Positions 1 to 7,971 of a stretch of 20,827 nt of DNA are shown one piece after another (position 1 is the stretch's first letter; each line of letters opens with the position of its first letter). The notes under the pieces are model-generated. The model worked only from the letters and a program-made list of their open reading frames with translations. It did no database searches and was not told the DNA's origin. Made by a program: the position numbers and the translations under genes. Source of the DNA: Burkholderiales bacterium (GTDB lineage Bacteria > Pseudomonadota > Gammaproteobacteria > Burkholderiales > Usitatibacteraceae); the NCBI GenBank assembly GCA_014378085.1, contig JACMOJ010000292.1, positions 1 to 20,827 of the forward strand. The letters run 5' to 3'.

Positions 1-1
1 A

Positions 2-364
2 CGGGTGCCGGTCGAGTGTCGTGATCTTGCGGTGGTGGTCGCACGTTGGCACGGACATATCCACAATGCGCTTAGCTTGTCCGCCGAAAAGCTGTTGGCA
101 TTATTGGATGGCTGCGACGCGCTGCGACGCCCCGATCGCTTCATTGACGTACTTGACGCCGCCGCATGCGACCATCATGGTCGCTTGGGCTTTGCGACAA
201 CGCCGTATCCTCCACACGACTATCTCGCGCGCGCGTTGGTTCGATTGCAATCAATCGACTTTGCCGCCGTCGCAAAAAAGCACGTTGTCAATGTGGCCGA
301 CGCCATCGCACTCGCCAAATTCAACGCTTTACAAACATTCATTGACGAGGAACAGAAGAAATGA
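2..364 (+). CDS. cca: CCA-adding tRNA nucleotidyltransferase, C-terminal part (5' end outside window)
   Basis: This is the last 120 or so residues of the enzyme that builds or repairs the 3' CCA end of tRNA from CTP and ATP. The reading frame is open to the window edge and begins RVPVECRDLA, so the GTG at 5 is an internal valine and not a start. It matches the C-terminal region of E. coli Cca as I remember it: the helical stretch with PVECRDLA, then ARWHGHIH, and the later GRLGF and PYPPHDYL segments. The nucleotidyltransferase and HD domains lie upstream of the window. The stop codon overlaps the next start as ATGA, so the downstream oxidoreductase is probably co-transcribed and translationally coupled. 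No functional link between the two is obvious. Confidence 0.88.
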   Translation, partial: RVPVECRDLAVVVARWHGHIHNALSLSAEKLLALLDGCDALRRPDRFIDVLDAAACDHHGRLGFATTPYPPHDYLARALVRLQSIDFAAVAKKHVVNVADAIALAKFNALQTFIDEEQKK

Positions 365-1335
365 TTAAAGCCATACGGATTCACGAACACGGCGGCCCGG
401 AAGTTCTCAAATGGGAAGAAGTTGAGGTGGGCAACCCGGGGCCTGATGAAGTCCGTCTGAAGACCATCGCCGTTGGACTGAACTTCATCGACACCTACCA
501 TCGCACCGGAATGTATAAGGTTGCGTTGCCTTCGATCATCGGCCGCGAAGGCGCCGGCATTGTTGAGGCGGTGGGTGCCAATGTCACTAGCTGCAACATA
601 GGTGATCGAGTGGCCTATGCGTCCTCCCCGATGGGGGCCTACGCTGAGGCGCGCCTCATGCCGGCGGATCGTGTCGTAAAAATTCCGGATGGCATCACCA
701 ATCAGCAGGCTGCCTCGATGATGTTGAAAGGCATGACTGCCCAGTATTTGTTACGTCGCACCTTTCGGGTGAAGCCAGGCGATGTGATCCTATCCCAAGC
801 TGCGGCAGGCGGGGTCGGTCTGATACTCGGCCAGTGGGCCAAACATCTGGGTGCCACCGTTATAGGCACCGTCGGTTCCGAGGAGAAGATGGCACTTGCA
901 AAAGCGAACGGCTGTGACTACGTTATTAATTACCGCACAGAAGATTTTCACGCCCGGGTGATGGAAATCACGAACGGCAAAAAGTGCCAGGTCGTATACG
1001 ACGGTGTTGGTCAAGACACTTGGGCAAAGTCGCTCGATTGTGTTGCGCCGCTAGGCATGATGGTCTCATTCGGCGCGGCGTCTGGGGCTGTCAAGCCCTT
1101 CTACATAGGTGAATTAGCCGCAAAGGGCTCGCTTTATCTGACCCGCCCAACGCTTGATACCTACACTGCGACGCGCGCTGACTTGGTGGCCACCACGGAT
1201 GAATTGTTCGCCATTGTCACTAGCGGCGTTGTAAAGATCGAAGTTAATCAAACCTACGCGCTATGCGATGCCGCGCAGGCACATCGTGACCTCGAAGCCC
1301 GAAAAACCACCGGCTCCACAGTCCTGATACCATAG
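361..1335 (+). CDS. qor: NADPH:quinone oxidoreductase, zinc-independent MDR family (Qor-like)
   Basis: A 324-residue protein of the medium-chain dehydrogenase/reductase superfamily, quinone oxidoreductase branch. It is expected to reduce quinones or related enones with NADPH in the cytoplasm. The N-terminal GroES-like domain (about 1-120) has the family start HGGPEVLKWEEV, then GLNFIDTYHRTG and GREGAGIVEAVG. The Rossmann domain (about 125-260) has the nucleotide-binding AAAGGVG loop and later the YDGVG motif. The zinc-ligand pattern of alcohol dehydrogenases is absent, and the length is normal for the family. The ATG at 361 overlaps the cca stop, with a GAGGA ribosome-binding site about 10 nt upstream. 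No obvious terminator follows. The exact substrate cannot be told from sequence. Confidence 0.92.
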   Translation: MIKAIRIHEHGGPEVLKWEEVEVGNPGPDEVRLKTIAVGLNFIDTYHRTGMYKVALPSIIGREGAGIVEAVGANVTSCNIGDRVAYASSPMGAYAEARLMPADRVVKIPDGITNQQAASMMLKGMTAQYLLRRTFRVKPGDVILSQAAAGGVGLILGQWAKHLGATVIGTVGSEEKMALAKANGCDYVINYRTEDFHARVMEITNGKKCQVVYDGVGQDTWAKSLDCVAPLGMMVSFGAASGAVKPFYIGELAAKGSLYLTRPTLDTYTATRADLVATTDELFAIVTSGVVKIEVNQTYALCDAAQAHRDLEARKTTGSTVLIP

Positions 1336-1473
1336 GCCCGCAAAGGCGTCGGTCTAAACTTTTGGTCGCCAGTCGCATTTGTTCGCACCACGTGCAGTCG
1401 AGCTCGGGGCTCGGGGCTCGCGGAACCAACTTGCATCACTCACACTACACAAAAAAGACATCGAGGAGCGTTT

Positions 1474-2460
1474 ATGTTTCGTAGAACTGTTGCCGCATTA
1501 GCTGCGATTCTGGCCGTTAGCGCTGGAGCTGCATTTGCCCAAGGTTATCCCAACAAACCCATCAAGCTTATCGTGCCGTTTGCGCCGGCGGGCACGACGG
1601 ACATCGTTGCGCGCCTCGTCGCGGACCAGCTCGGCAAAGAGCTGGGGCAAAGCGTCATCATCGAGAACCGCGCTGGCGGCGGGGGCTCGGTGGGTACCAA
1701 CGAAGTGGTGAAGTCTGCTCCCGACGGCTACACAATCGGCATGGCGACGGTGTCGACAATGGCGGTCAACCCCGCGACTAACCCGAAGATTCAGTACAAC
1801 AACTTCGCCGACTTAATCCCAATCAGCAACCTAGCCTCGACACCAAACGTACTAACGGTGAACCCAAAAGTTGCGGCAAAGGACTTTAAGGAATTTTTGG
1901 CGCTCCTAAAGAAAGAGCCGGGTAAGTTTAGCTTTGCCTCGTCCGGTACCGGTGGTATTGGCCACATGATGGGTGAGTTGTTCCAAGCCTCGACTGACAC
2001 CGATATGGTGCACATCCCATACAAAGGTGCCGGCCCAGCGGTGATCGATGTCGTCGGTGGCCAAGTACCGGTATTGTTTGACAACCTGCCTTCCTCGAAA
2101 GGCCAAATCGACGCAAACATGCAAGTGCCAGCGTCGGGTATGCGCTTGTTGGCAGTGGCCTCGCTCAAGCGCCTCGCCCTCTATCCGAACGTGCCGACGT
2201 TTGCAGAATTGGGCTTGAACGACGTTAATGACCCCGCTTGGTACGGCTTGGTTGTACCGGCCAAAACGCCAAAGGACATCGTTGACAAAATCACTGCTGC
2301 CGCAATAAAAGCGGTAAACAACCCTGCGGTACGTGAAAAACTGGCCGCACAAGGGGCAGACCCGATCGGTAACACTCAAGCGCAATTCGCCGCACAAATC
2401 AAGACTGAGTTCGATAAGATGAAAGCGTTGGCGGCCAAGCGCAACATCAAGCTCGAATAG
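1474..2460 (+). CDS. Bug-family (TctC-like) periplasmic solute-binding receptor
   Basis: A 328-residue tripartite tricarboxylate transporter (TTT) receptor of the Bug type. Such proteins bind small carboxylates or amides in the periplasm. Residues 1-23 form a Sec signal peptide (basic MFRR, Ala-rich core, AFAQ cleavage region). The mature protein starts with the family pattern GYPNKPIKLIVPFAPAGTTD, followed by IIENRAGGGGSVG and SAPDGYTIG. Length and order fit the family. No TctA or TctB membrane subunits lie beside it, as is usual for the many orphan Bug genes of Burkholderiales. A GAGGAG ribosome-binding site 6-7 nt upstream supports the ATG at 1474. A terminator follows. It is paralogous to the Bug gene at 8856-9860. 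The ligand is unknown. Confidence 0.93.
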   Translation: MFRRTVAALAAILAVSAGAAFAQGYPNKPIKLIVPFAPAGTTDIVARLVADQLGKELGQSVIIENRAGGGGSVGTNEVVKSAPDGYTIGMATVSTMAVNPATNPKIQYNNFADLIPISNLASTPNVLTVNPKVAAKDFKEFLALLKKEPGKFSFASSGTGGIGHMMGELFQASTDTDMVHIPYKGAGPAVIDVVGGQVPVLFDNLPSSKGQIDANMQVPASGMRLLAVASLKRLALYPNVPTFAELGLNDVNDPAWYGLVVPAKTPKDIVDKITAAAIKAVNNPAVREKLAAQGADPIGNTQAQFAAQIKTEFDKMKALAAKRNIKLE

Positions 2461-2488
2461 GCGCTTTCCGCGCTTGTCTCGTTATCGG

Positions 2489-2521
2489 AAGCCCGACGCC
2501 ATTTGGTGCCGGGCTTTTTTT
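2489..2521 (+). terminator. Rho-independent terminator after the first Bug gene
   Basis: A GCCCG arm (2491-2495) pairs with CGGGC (2510-2514). An inner CGCC/GGTG helix with one G-T wobble and one A-C mismatch encloses an ATTT loop, and seven T residues follow (2515-2521). It lies 30 nt after the Bug stop and separates that gene from the peptide locus. Confidence 0.88.
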
Positions 2522-2782
2522 AGGGGTGTCAGTCGTTGAGACCGGAATTGACCTCTCCTAGCCGCCTAAAACAATTCCGCTTGAAATGTGAGATTTCCCA
2601 CTTGACAAAGGCCTGAACCAAGCCGAAATTAGGTGTAGATGTCCAGCGCGTTAACAATCTTTGACTTTTTGACGCGCTTGAGTCGACCAGATCCGGTCAA
2701 AAACGGATTATTTAGAAACATTTTGGCACTCGGCCGGCGGGTTTTTTCGACACCAACGGCCATTAAAATTAGTGGAGACGAT
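2522..2782 (+). promoter_or_regulatory. Leader/promoter region of the peptide gene
   Basis: No convincing gene fills this stretch. A perfect -35-like TTGACA sits at 2602-2607. At 17 nt spacing the only -10 candidate is a poor GAAATT (2625-2630). A second -10-like TAAAAT lies at 2764-2769 but has no good -35 and is too near the start codon. The frame of the peptide gene is open from an ATG at 2639, which would add 48 residues. That extension looks like a translated leader, because the ATG at 2783 has a clean GGAG site. The transcription start is uncertain. Confidence 0.35.
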
Positions 2783-3037
2783 ATGTCAAACGACCAAACC
2801 AACAAACAAAATGATGGCGAAATCAACGATTCGGCGCTCGACGCAGTATCCGGCGGCCAAGGCAACCAAGCAACCAGATCTGATGCGTTCGTTGTGACAG
2901 CGACGCGACTAAAGCCCATGCAGACCGCGGCCACACGTCCGGTCGAAGGCATTGTCGTCACCGCGACTAAGCTGACACCAGACAACAGCAGCACGCAAGT
3001 TGCTTCTGCTGGTTCTGCCGCCAAAAAACCAGCCTAG
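2783..3037 (+). CDS. Double-glycine-leader peptide precursor with two TonB-box-like motifs
   Basis: An 84-residue precursor not assignable to a named family. The leader (residues 1-25) is hydrophilic and ends in SALDAVSGG, the classic double-glycine site cut by C39 peptidases, so release of a 59-residue core starting QGNQATRS is expected. The core has no Cys or Trp, nine Thr, and a net positive charge (seven Arg/Lys against three Asp/Glu). It holds two copies of one motif, DAFVVTATRLKP (34-45) and EGIVVTATKLTP (55-66), each preceded by an ATR. The motif resembles the TonB box of receptors such as BtuB and Cir. The C-terminus is a Ser/Ala-rich tail ending KKPA. The start at 2783 is chosen for its GGAG site (2774-2777). 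The gene faces the C39/ABC operon, with 25 nt between stop codons. No modifying enzyme (LanM, YcaO, radical SAM) is nearby, so the product may be unmodified. Calling it a precursor is inference from leader plus context. Confidence 0.75.
   Translation: MSNDQTNKQNDGEINDSALDAVSGGQGNQATRSDAFVVTATRLKPMQTAATRPVEGIVVTATKLTPDNSSTQVASAGSAAKKPA
2882..2980 (+). repeat. Two-copy protein-level repeat in the peptide core
   Basis: Copy 1 encodes residues 34-45 (2882-2917) and copy 2 residues 55-66 (2945-2980), 21 codons apart. The shared amino-acid pattern is acidic-x-x-VVTAT-(R/K)-L-x-P. At the seven positions with the same residue (V, V, T, A, T, L, P), six use different third bases: gtt/gtc, gtg/gtc, aca/acc, acg/act, cta/ctg and ccc/cca. 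Only gcg is shared. The repeat is therefore old at DNA level and kept at protein level. Confidence 0.85.
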
Positions 3038-3053
3038 CACTAGCGAAACACCG

Positions 3054-3090
3054 CGCACTGCCTCAGGCCAGCTGACGCTGGAGCAGTGCG
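3054..3090. terminator. Hairpin between convergent peptide and transporter genes
   Basis: A perfect 8-bp inverted repeat, CGCACTGC (3054-3061) and GCAGTGCG (3083-3090), encloses a second stem, CCAGC (3068-3072) with GCTGG (3077-3081). It starts 17 nt after the peptide stop and covers the last codons of the transporter gene. Neither strand has a good U-tract, so it may be a transcript-end stabiliser rather than a true intrinsic terminator. Confidence 0.4.
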
Positions 3091-5765
3091 GCGAAAGCGC
3101 CGCCGTTGGCTGCTAACCGGTCGAATGTGCCTTGCTCAACAAGTTTTCCCTGCTCAAGTACGATAATTGTATCGGCCTGACGCACCGTGCTTAACCGGTG
3201 AGCAATCACTAGTCGGGTACATTGCATCTCGGCTAATCCCTGCTGAACGACCTGCTGCGTAAGATTGTCCAGCGCGGCGGTCGCTTCATCCATCAGCAAA
3301 ATTCGTGGTTGGTGAACCACTGCCCGGGCGATCAAAATTCGCTGCCGCTGTCCACCTGAAAGCGTGCTGTCACCGTCGCCAATCGTGGTGTAGAGGCCCA
3401 TCGGCATCTTTTCAATATCGTCTTTCAACCCTGCGATCCGCGCGGCTTCCCAGACCTGCTCAACCGGAATACGGCTAGCCCCGGCGATATTTGAATAGAT
3501 ATCTCCCTGCCAAAGTTGTCCACCTTGCAAAACGGTACCGATGCGCGAGCGAAGTCGACGCGCGTTGAGTCCGGCGAGATCATGCCCATCAAAACAGATT
3601 GATCCAGCGGTTGGCTGCTCAAAACCCAGCAGTAAGCGGATTAGTGTCGACTTACCCGAGCCGCTGGATCCAACGAGCGCGACGAACGTGCCAGGCGCAA
3701 CGTTAAAGCTGACGTCATCGAGCACCTTAGGGCCTTCCGCATAGCGAAATCCCAAGTTTGCAATCTCGATACTACCCAGCGGTTCGTGAACCGCATTTCG
3801 CCTACCACTTGCCTCAGGCAGTGTCTCTACAATCGGCCGCGCACGTTCCCAAACTGGCAGTAACTGCACCAGGTCGATTGCCGTTGTGAGCAATCCGTAG
3901 AGCCCACCAACTAAGCTAAACAAAGCCGCGTTGAAGGCAATAAAATCCCCGGTTGAAAACTTTGATAACCCACCGCCATCAGTGGCCTGCACCGCCTGTG
4001 CCGCGTTGAAATACACAATCAACATCATCGCTGGCAGCAAAATATTGAGCAGCAGCGCTTCCGCGTTCGCCAGTGATTCGCTTCGGACGCACAATCGCCG
4101 GAGTTTGATGAAGCGTTCTGTCCAATTCACAAACGCTCGCGTTTCAGACGCGCTGGTGCGAATTTTTGAAATGCCGGTTAGATACTCAAACACCAGCGAT
4201 TGAATTTTTCCGCCAATGTCCTCAATTTGTCTAGCGAGCAGTAAACGCGCATAACCAATCACAGACGAAACCAAGAAAAGCAACGCAACGATCATCAGGA
4301 CCACCATCGTCAACTTCACGCTGTACCAGAGCATTAACGCGAGGTTACCGATTAGGAAAATCGACGTTAGGATGGTTCCAATTGTCGAGCCGGTTACGGC
4401 ATGCTGAATCGAGTTGACCGCAGACATTCGCACCGATAAGTCGCCGCTAGAAAATTTGCGAAAGAAAGTAACGGGCAGCGAAATCACGCGATCCAAAATG
4501 GCGGCATGCACCGCGATACCAGCACGCGCCTCAATGCGCAGTACCGCAACGGTACGCAAGGTATTAAACAAGAGGACGGAGAGACCCGCCACCAGCAGTC
4601 CCGAGATGTACTGAAAGAGCAGCAGGTGATCGTTGGCAGGAATGACGCGGTCGATGATCTTGCCACTCACCACCGGCACTAACAGACCGAGCAATCCTGC
4701 CAGTAAGCTTGCGAGCAGAAGGGTCCAAACGTCTTTGGCTTTTCCCTGAATACCGAAGCGTACGATATCAAGCGCGGAAAGTTTCTTATTTGGAAAAGTT
4801 CGGTAAAACGTAAACGCAAACGGCGCTAACCGGTGCGCAATGGCTTCCGTAACGACGGCTCCGCAGGCGATGTTGCCAAGCGGCCGCGCCGAATAGATTC
4901 GATATCCGGATACTTGGCCCGGCAGAAGTGCAACCCAATGCCTCGGCTCACCCGCTGCGAGTTCGTTATCGGATAACCTCGCCAACATTGGCCCACCCTC
5001 TTCATCCCACCAACTGCCATTGAGCAGCACTTGCCGCGCCCGCAGGCCCGACGATTCGGCAATCGATTCGACCGTATCTACTACAACATCCTCGGCCTGT
5101 GATGGGTCGCGAGCCGACACAAACCTGACCTGACGGGAGGGTTCAAGAAACCTACACGCCCCCAAAAGACCCTCGCCGTCATTGTCGTTCGGGCTCGGCG
5201 CGCCATATTCGCCATCCGGTGAAACACCCTTCGATATTTCACCCATCGCCGCAGCGAACTCACGCTGATCCGTCGCCTGCTCCCGCGCGAGTCGTAGCGC
5301 TTCGCGTTCGTCAGCTTGCTTCGCATTCAACAAAATCCGCTCGACCGCCATATCTGCAAAGGTGGTGACACGCGAATGAAACACGCGCGACTCCTGGCCA
5401 GCTGTTGGCACGGTCGGGCGCGCCAGACGACGACGAGCGGCGAGCCATGCGCCGTGCGGATCGAGATCACGCATCACGCCTTTCATCCATTCTTCGATGG
5501 ACAACTTCGACGCAGTGCCGAGCGCGTCTAACGCTTCGATCGCAACCTGCCGAACTTCCGCGCCAGCTTGAACCCGACACAGCATCGCGTAACCAAACGG
5601 CAATTCAACGCGTGGCGCCGCAATGACACAGCCTGAAGGCACATCACAAACATAGCGTCTCGGCTGTTCAAGTTCAACGCCGTCGGTCGAGGCAAGATAG
5701 ACCATCACCAAACCGCGGTCTACGCACCATGCGGATGTCGCGTCAGTCACCCAGAACTGATGCAT
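3063..5765 (-). CDS. NHLM-type bacteriocin-system ABC transporter, ATP-binding/permease protein without peptidase
   Basis: A 900-residue inner-membrane export ATPase. Residues 1 to about 340 form a long soluble N-terminal extension, which is typical of the NHLM-system ATP-binding partner (TIGR03797-like) and lacks C39 catalytic motifs. A six-helix ABC exporter domain follows (about 345-625), beginning near LLASLLAGLLGLLVPVVSG. The nucleotide-binding domain has Walker A GSSGSGKST (about 700), signature LSGGQRQR (about 803), Walker B ILLMDEATAALD (about 820) and the H-loop IAHRLST, all intact. It probably pairs with the peptidase-bearing transporter upstream. The ATG at 5765 lies 1 nt after that gene's stop. 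A TTG at 5786 would add seven residues and overlap the stop, and is less likely. The substrate is inferred to be the facing double-glycine peptide. Confidence 0.9.
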   Translation of the reverse strand: MHQFWVTDATSAWCVDRGLVMVYLASTDGVELEQPRRYVCDVPSGCVIAAPRVELPFGYAMLCRVQAGAEVRQVAIEALDALGTASKLSIEEWMKGVMRDLDPHGAWLAARRRLARPTVPTAGQESRVFHSRVTTFADMAVERILLNAKQADEREALRLAREQATDQREFAAAMGEISKGVSPDGEYGAPSPNDNDGEGLLGACRFLEPSRQVRFVSARDPSQAEDVVVDTVESIAESSGLRARQVLLNGSWWDEEGGPMLARLSDNELAAGEPRHWVALLPGQVSGYRIYSARPLGNIACGAVVTEAIAHRLAPFAFTFYRTFPNKKLSALDIVRFGIQGKAKDVWTLLLASLLAGLLGLLVPVVSGKIIDRVIPANDHLLLFQYISGLLVAGLSVLLFNTLRTVAVLRIEARAGIAVHAAILDRVISLPVTFFRKFSSGDLSVRMSAVNSIQHAVTGSTIGTILTSIFLIGNLALMLWYSVKLTMVVLMIVALLFLVSSVIGYARLLLARQIEDIGGKIQSLVFEYLTGISKIRTSASETRAFVNWTERFIKLRRLCVRSESLANAEALLLNILLPAMMLIVYFNAAQAVQATDGGGLSKFSTGDFIAFNAALFSLVGGLYGLLTTAIDLVQLLPVWERARPIVETLPEASGRRNAVHEPLGSIEIANLGFRYAEGPKVLDDVSFNVAPGTFVALVGSSGSGKSTLIRLLLGFEQPTAGSICFDGHDLAGLNARRLRSRIGTVLQGGQLWQGDIYSNIAGASRIPVEQVWEAARIAGLKDDIEKMPMGLYTTIGDGDSTLSGGQRQRILIARAVVHQPRILLMDEATAALDNLTQQVVQQGLAEMQCTRLVIAHRLSTVRQADTIIVLEQGKLVEQGTFDRLAANGGAFAALLQRQLA

Positions 5766-5766
5766 T

Positions 5767-7971
5767 TCAGCCCAGCCCCGAAGCAACTAACTTCGCATAA
5801 TGACTATCGGCCTGTCCTAACAACTGCTCGTGGGTGCCACGTTGCGCGATACGGCCATACTCCAAGACGATGATTTCGTCGGCATCCCTGATTGTCGAAA
5901 GCCGATGCGCAATCACCAGACACGTACAACCCCGCCGACGTAAATTTTCCTCAACGATTCGCTCGGTGGTGGGATCAAGCGCACTGGTTGCTTCATCAAG
6001 AATCAACAAGCGAGGATTACGCACCAAGGCGCGGGCAATTTCGAGCCGCTGACGCTGACCACCACTGAGGTTGCGCCCCCCCTCCTCGATCATCGCGTCA
6101 TAACCACCGCTTCGCGCAACGATTACGTCGTGAATGCACGCATCTCGGCAGGCGGCAACCAAATCTTCGTTTGGAATGGATTTATCCCACATGGTGAGAT
6201 TTTCGCGGATCGTCCCGTTGAATAAGAAGATGTCTTGGTCAACAATCGAAACGGACGCGGCAAATACGGCCGGCACGTACCGCTCGCGGTGAAGCCCATC
6301 GAACAGCACCTCGCCCGCCCACGGTTGATATAAGCCGACGACCAGCCGTGCAATTGTCGATTTTCCGCTACCTGATCCGCCCACTAGGGCCACTCGCATA
6401 CCGGGCTTTAGTTTTAGCGACACACCATCCACGATGGGGGATTCATTTGGGTTGTAGCCAAAACTGAGGCCAGCGTGCTCAAGCTCACCACGGAGCTTTT
6501 GCGTCGAATTGCCACTCGTCGCTTGGTGAGTCGCCACGCTTGGATACCTCAGTACATCCTCCAAGCGTGCAATATCGCCACGTAGCGATTGGATTTTCTG
6601 GTTAAGCGATAACAGCGTATGCGTTGGCGCGACGAATCCGGCCAGCAATGTCTGGTAAGCGACCAGCTCGCCAATCGTCATCTCTCCATTCATGATGCGG
6701 AGCGAACCGACCGCAAGAATGATCATGTTAACGGCAAGCGCGAGCATGCCTGGCACTTGGCCAAGCGTGATGCCAATCCCCTGCACCTTGATGGACGTGT
6801 TGACCACCTGGGTCTGCAACGACACCCACTTTGAAAACAAACCCCAATCTTGTCCTGCCGCTTTGATGGTCTCGATATTGTTAAGTCCATTAATGGACGC
6901 GCTTGAGAGCCGACCACTTTGCACAGACATTTGCTGCGACAGTTCAGCCGTACGCTCGGAAATGACTCGCCAGATGAAGAGTTCGATCGCGACTGCGAAA
7001 ATGGCGATCAATGTCAGCTGAACCGAAAACCAGAACATGGCAATCAAGAAAAAACTTGCCGTAAAGAGGCTCAACAACAGCTGGCTCAACTCACTCGAAA
7101 GCGTGTGGGCAACGCCCTCGTTCAGACTCACCCGAGAGGCAATCTCGCCTGCTGATCGCTGCGTATAGAACTCAGCGGGCAGCCGCAAGGCGTGCCAAAA
7201 AAACTGGCTCGAAAGGTCCAGTGCCTTTCGCGCATGAGTTCGACTCAAGAATTGCGACTGCATCCATTCAAGAATGGCGCGGACGATGGCAGTGATCGAC
7301 ATTCCAAGCAGCAGCGGCACCACCATTCCCTTGACCTGCGCAACCAGCACCTCATCAATAAATCTGCTGGCCAGCAAAGGAAGGAGAATGCCTGGCAATA
7401 CCAACATCAAACCAAGCAAAACAAGCACCGCCACGGCTCGCTGCAGGCCCACAAAAAACTGTTTTAACGAGCGCACGACGGAAGGACGATTGCCACCCTT
7501 TTGAAAGTCTGGCCCCTTCTCGAAGACCAGAATCACACCTGTGAAACTGTGATCGAACTCAGCGGCGTCGACCACCCGACGACCCTGTGCGGGGTCATTT
7601 AGGTGCGCCTTGCCGTCGCGAAAGCCTTCCAACACAACGAAGTGATTGAAATTCCAAAATACAATCGCGGGCAACGTGAGACTACCGAGATCGGTCGGCT
7701 CTTTACGATATCCCTTGGCTTCGAGCCCCTCTAGCCGCGCGGCTCGCAGCAAGTTGCTGGCTTTGGTGCCATCCCGACTGACGCCGCATTCCCCGCGAAG
7801 TTTTTCCAGAGCTACATATCGACCGTAGTAAGCCAAGATCATGGCGAGCGATGCTGCGCCACATTCAACCGTTTCTAGTTGAAGAATGGTCGGCGTTCGA
7901 TGAACACGGGTGTCGGCAAAAACGAGACGCGGGTCAGCTGCCGAATTCGCTGCCTGCACTCCCGCCGTCAC
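5767..7971 (-). CDS. NHLM-type peptidase-containing ABC transporter (C39 leader peptidase + exporter)
   Basis: A 734-residue export ATPase that should remove a double-glycine leader and export the peptide. The N-terminal C39 domain has the catalytic Cys in VECGAAS (C37), His in NFNHFVVLEG (H110) and Asp in LNDPAQG (D126). The wording RTPTILQLETVECGAAS and VSRDGTKASNLLRAAR is characteristic of the NHLM peptidase/ATPase family (TIGR03796-like). The ABC membrane domain follows. The nucleotide-binding domain has GGSGSGKST (about 536), LSGGQRQRLEIARAL (about 635) and LLILDEATSALD (about 655), all intact. The GTG at 7971 is chosen because it overlaps the upstream stop as GTGA. An ATG at 8031 is in frame and would add 20 residues lying entirely inside the previous gene. 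No full-length HlyD adaptor gene lies in the window. Confidence 0.93.
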   Translation of the reverse strand: MTAGVQAANSAADPRLVFADTRVHRTPTILQLETVECGAASLAMILAYYGRYVALEKLRGECGVSRDGTKASNLLRAARLEGLEAKGYRKEPTDLGSLTLPAIVFWNFNHFVVLEGFRDGKAHLNDPAQGRRVVDAAEFDHSFTGVILVFEKGPDFQKGGNRPSVVRSLKQFFVGLQRAVAVLVLLGLMLVLPGILLPLLASRFIDEVLVAQVKGMVVPLLLGMSITAIVRAILEWMQSQFLSRTHARKALDLSSQFFWHALRLPAEFYTQRSAGEIASRVSLNEGVAHTLSSELSQLLLSLFTASFFLIAMFWFSVQLTLIAIFAVAIELFIWRVISERTAELSQQMSVQSGRLSSASINGLNNIETIKAAGQDWGLFSKWVSLQTQVVNTSIKVQGIGITLGQVPGMLALAVNMIILAVGSLRIMNGEMTIGELVAYQTLLAGFVAPTHTLLSLNQKIQSLRGDIARLEDVLRYPSVATHQATSGNSTQKLRGELEHAGLSFGYNPNESPIVDGVSLKLKPGMRVALVGGSGSGKSTIARLVVGLYQPWAGEVLFDGLHRERYVPAVFAASVSIVDQDIFLFNGTIRENLTMWDKSIPNEDLVAACRDACIHDVIVARSGGYDAMIEEGGRNLSGGQRQRLEIARALVRNPRLLILDEATSALDPTTERIVEENLRRRGCTCLVIAHRLSTIRDADEIIVLEYGRIAQRGTHEQLLGQADSHYAKLVASGLG

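Noticed and set aside
1401..1421. GGGGCTC tandem units as a regulatory repeat
   Set aside because: Only about two and a half units, in a short intergenic gap, with nothing else supporting function.
1906..2397. 163-residue open frame on the minus strand
   Set aside because: Antisense shadow of the first Bug gene, with no family features.
2639..2782. 48-residue N-terminal extension of the peptide gene from an ATG at 2639
   Set aside because: The ATG at 2783 has a clear GGAG site and gives a leader of normal length for a double-glycine peptide. The extension looks like leader DNA.
3008..3033. GCTGGTT/AACCAGC inverted repeat as a terminator
   Set aside because: It is inside the end of the peptide gene and has no U-tract on either strand.
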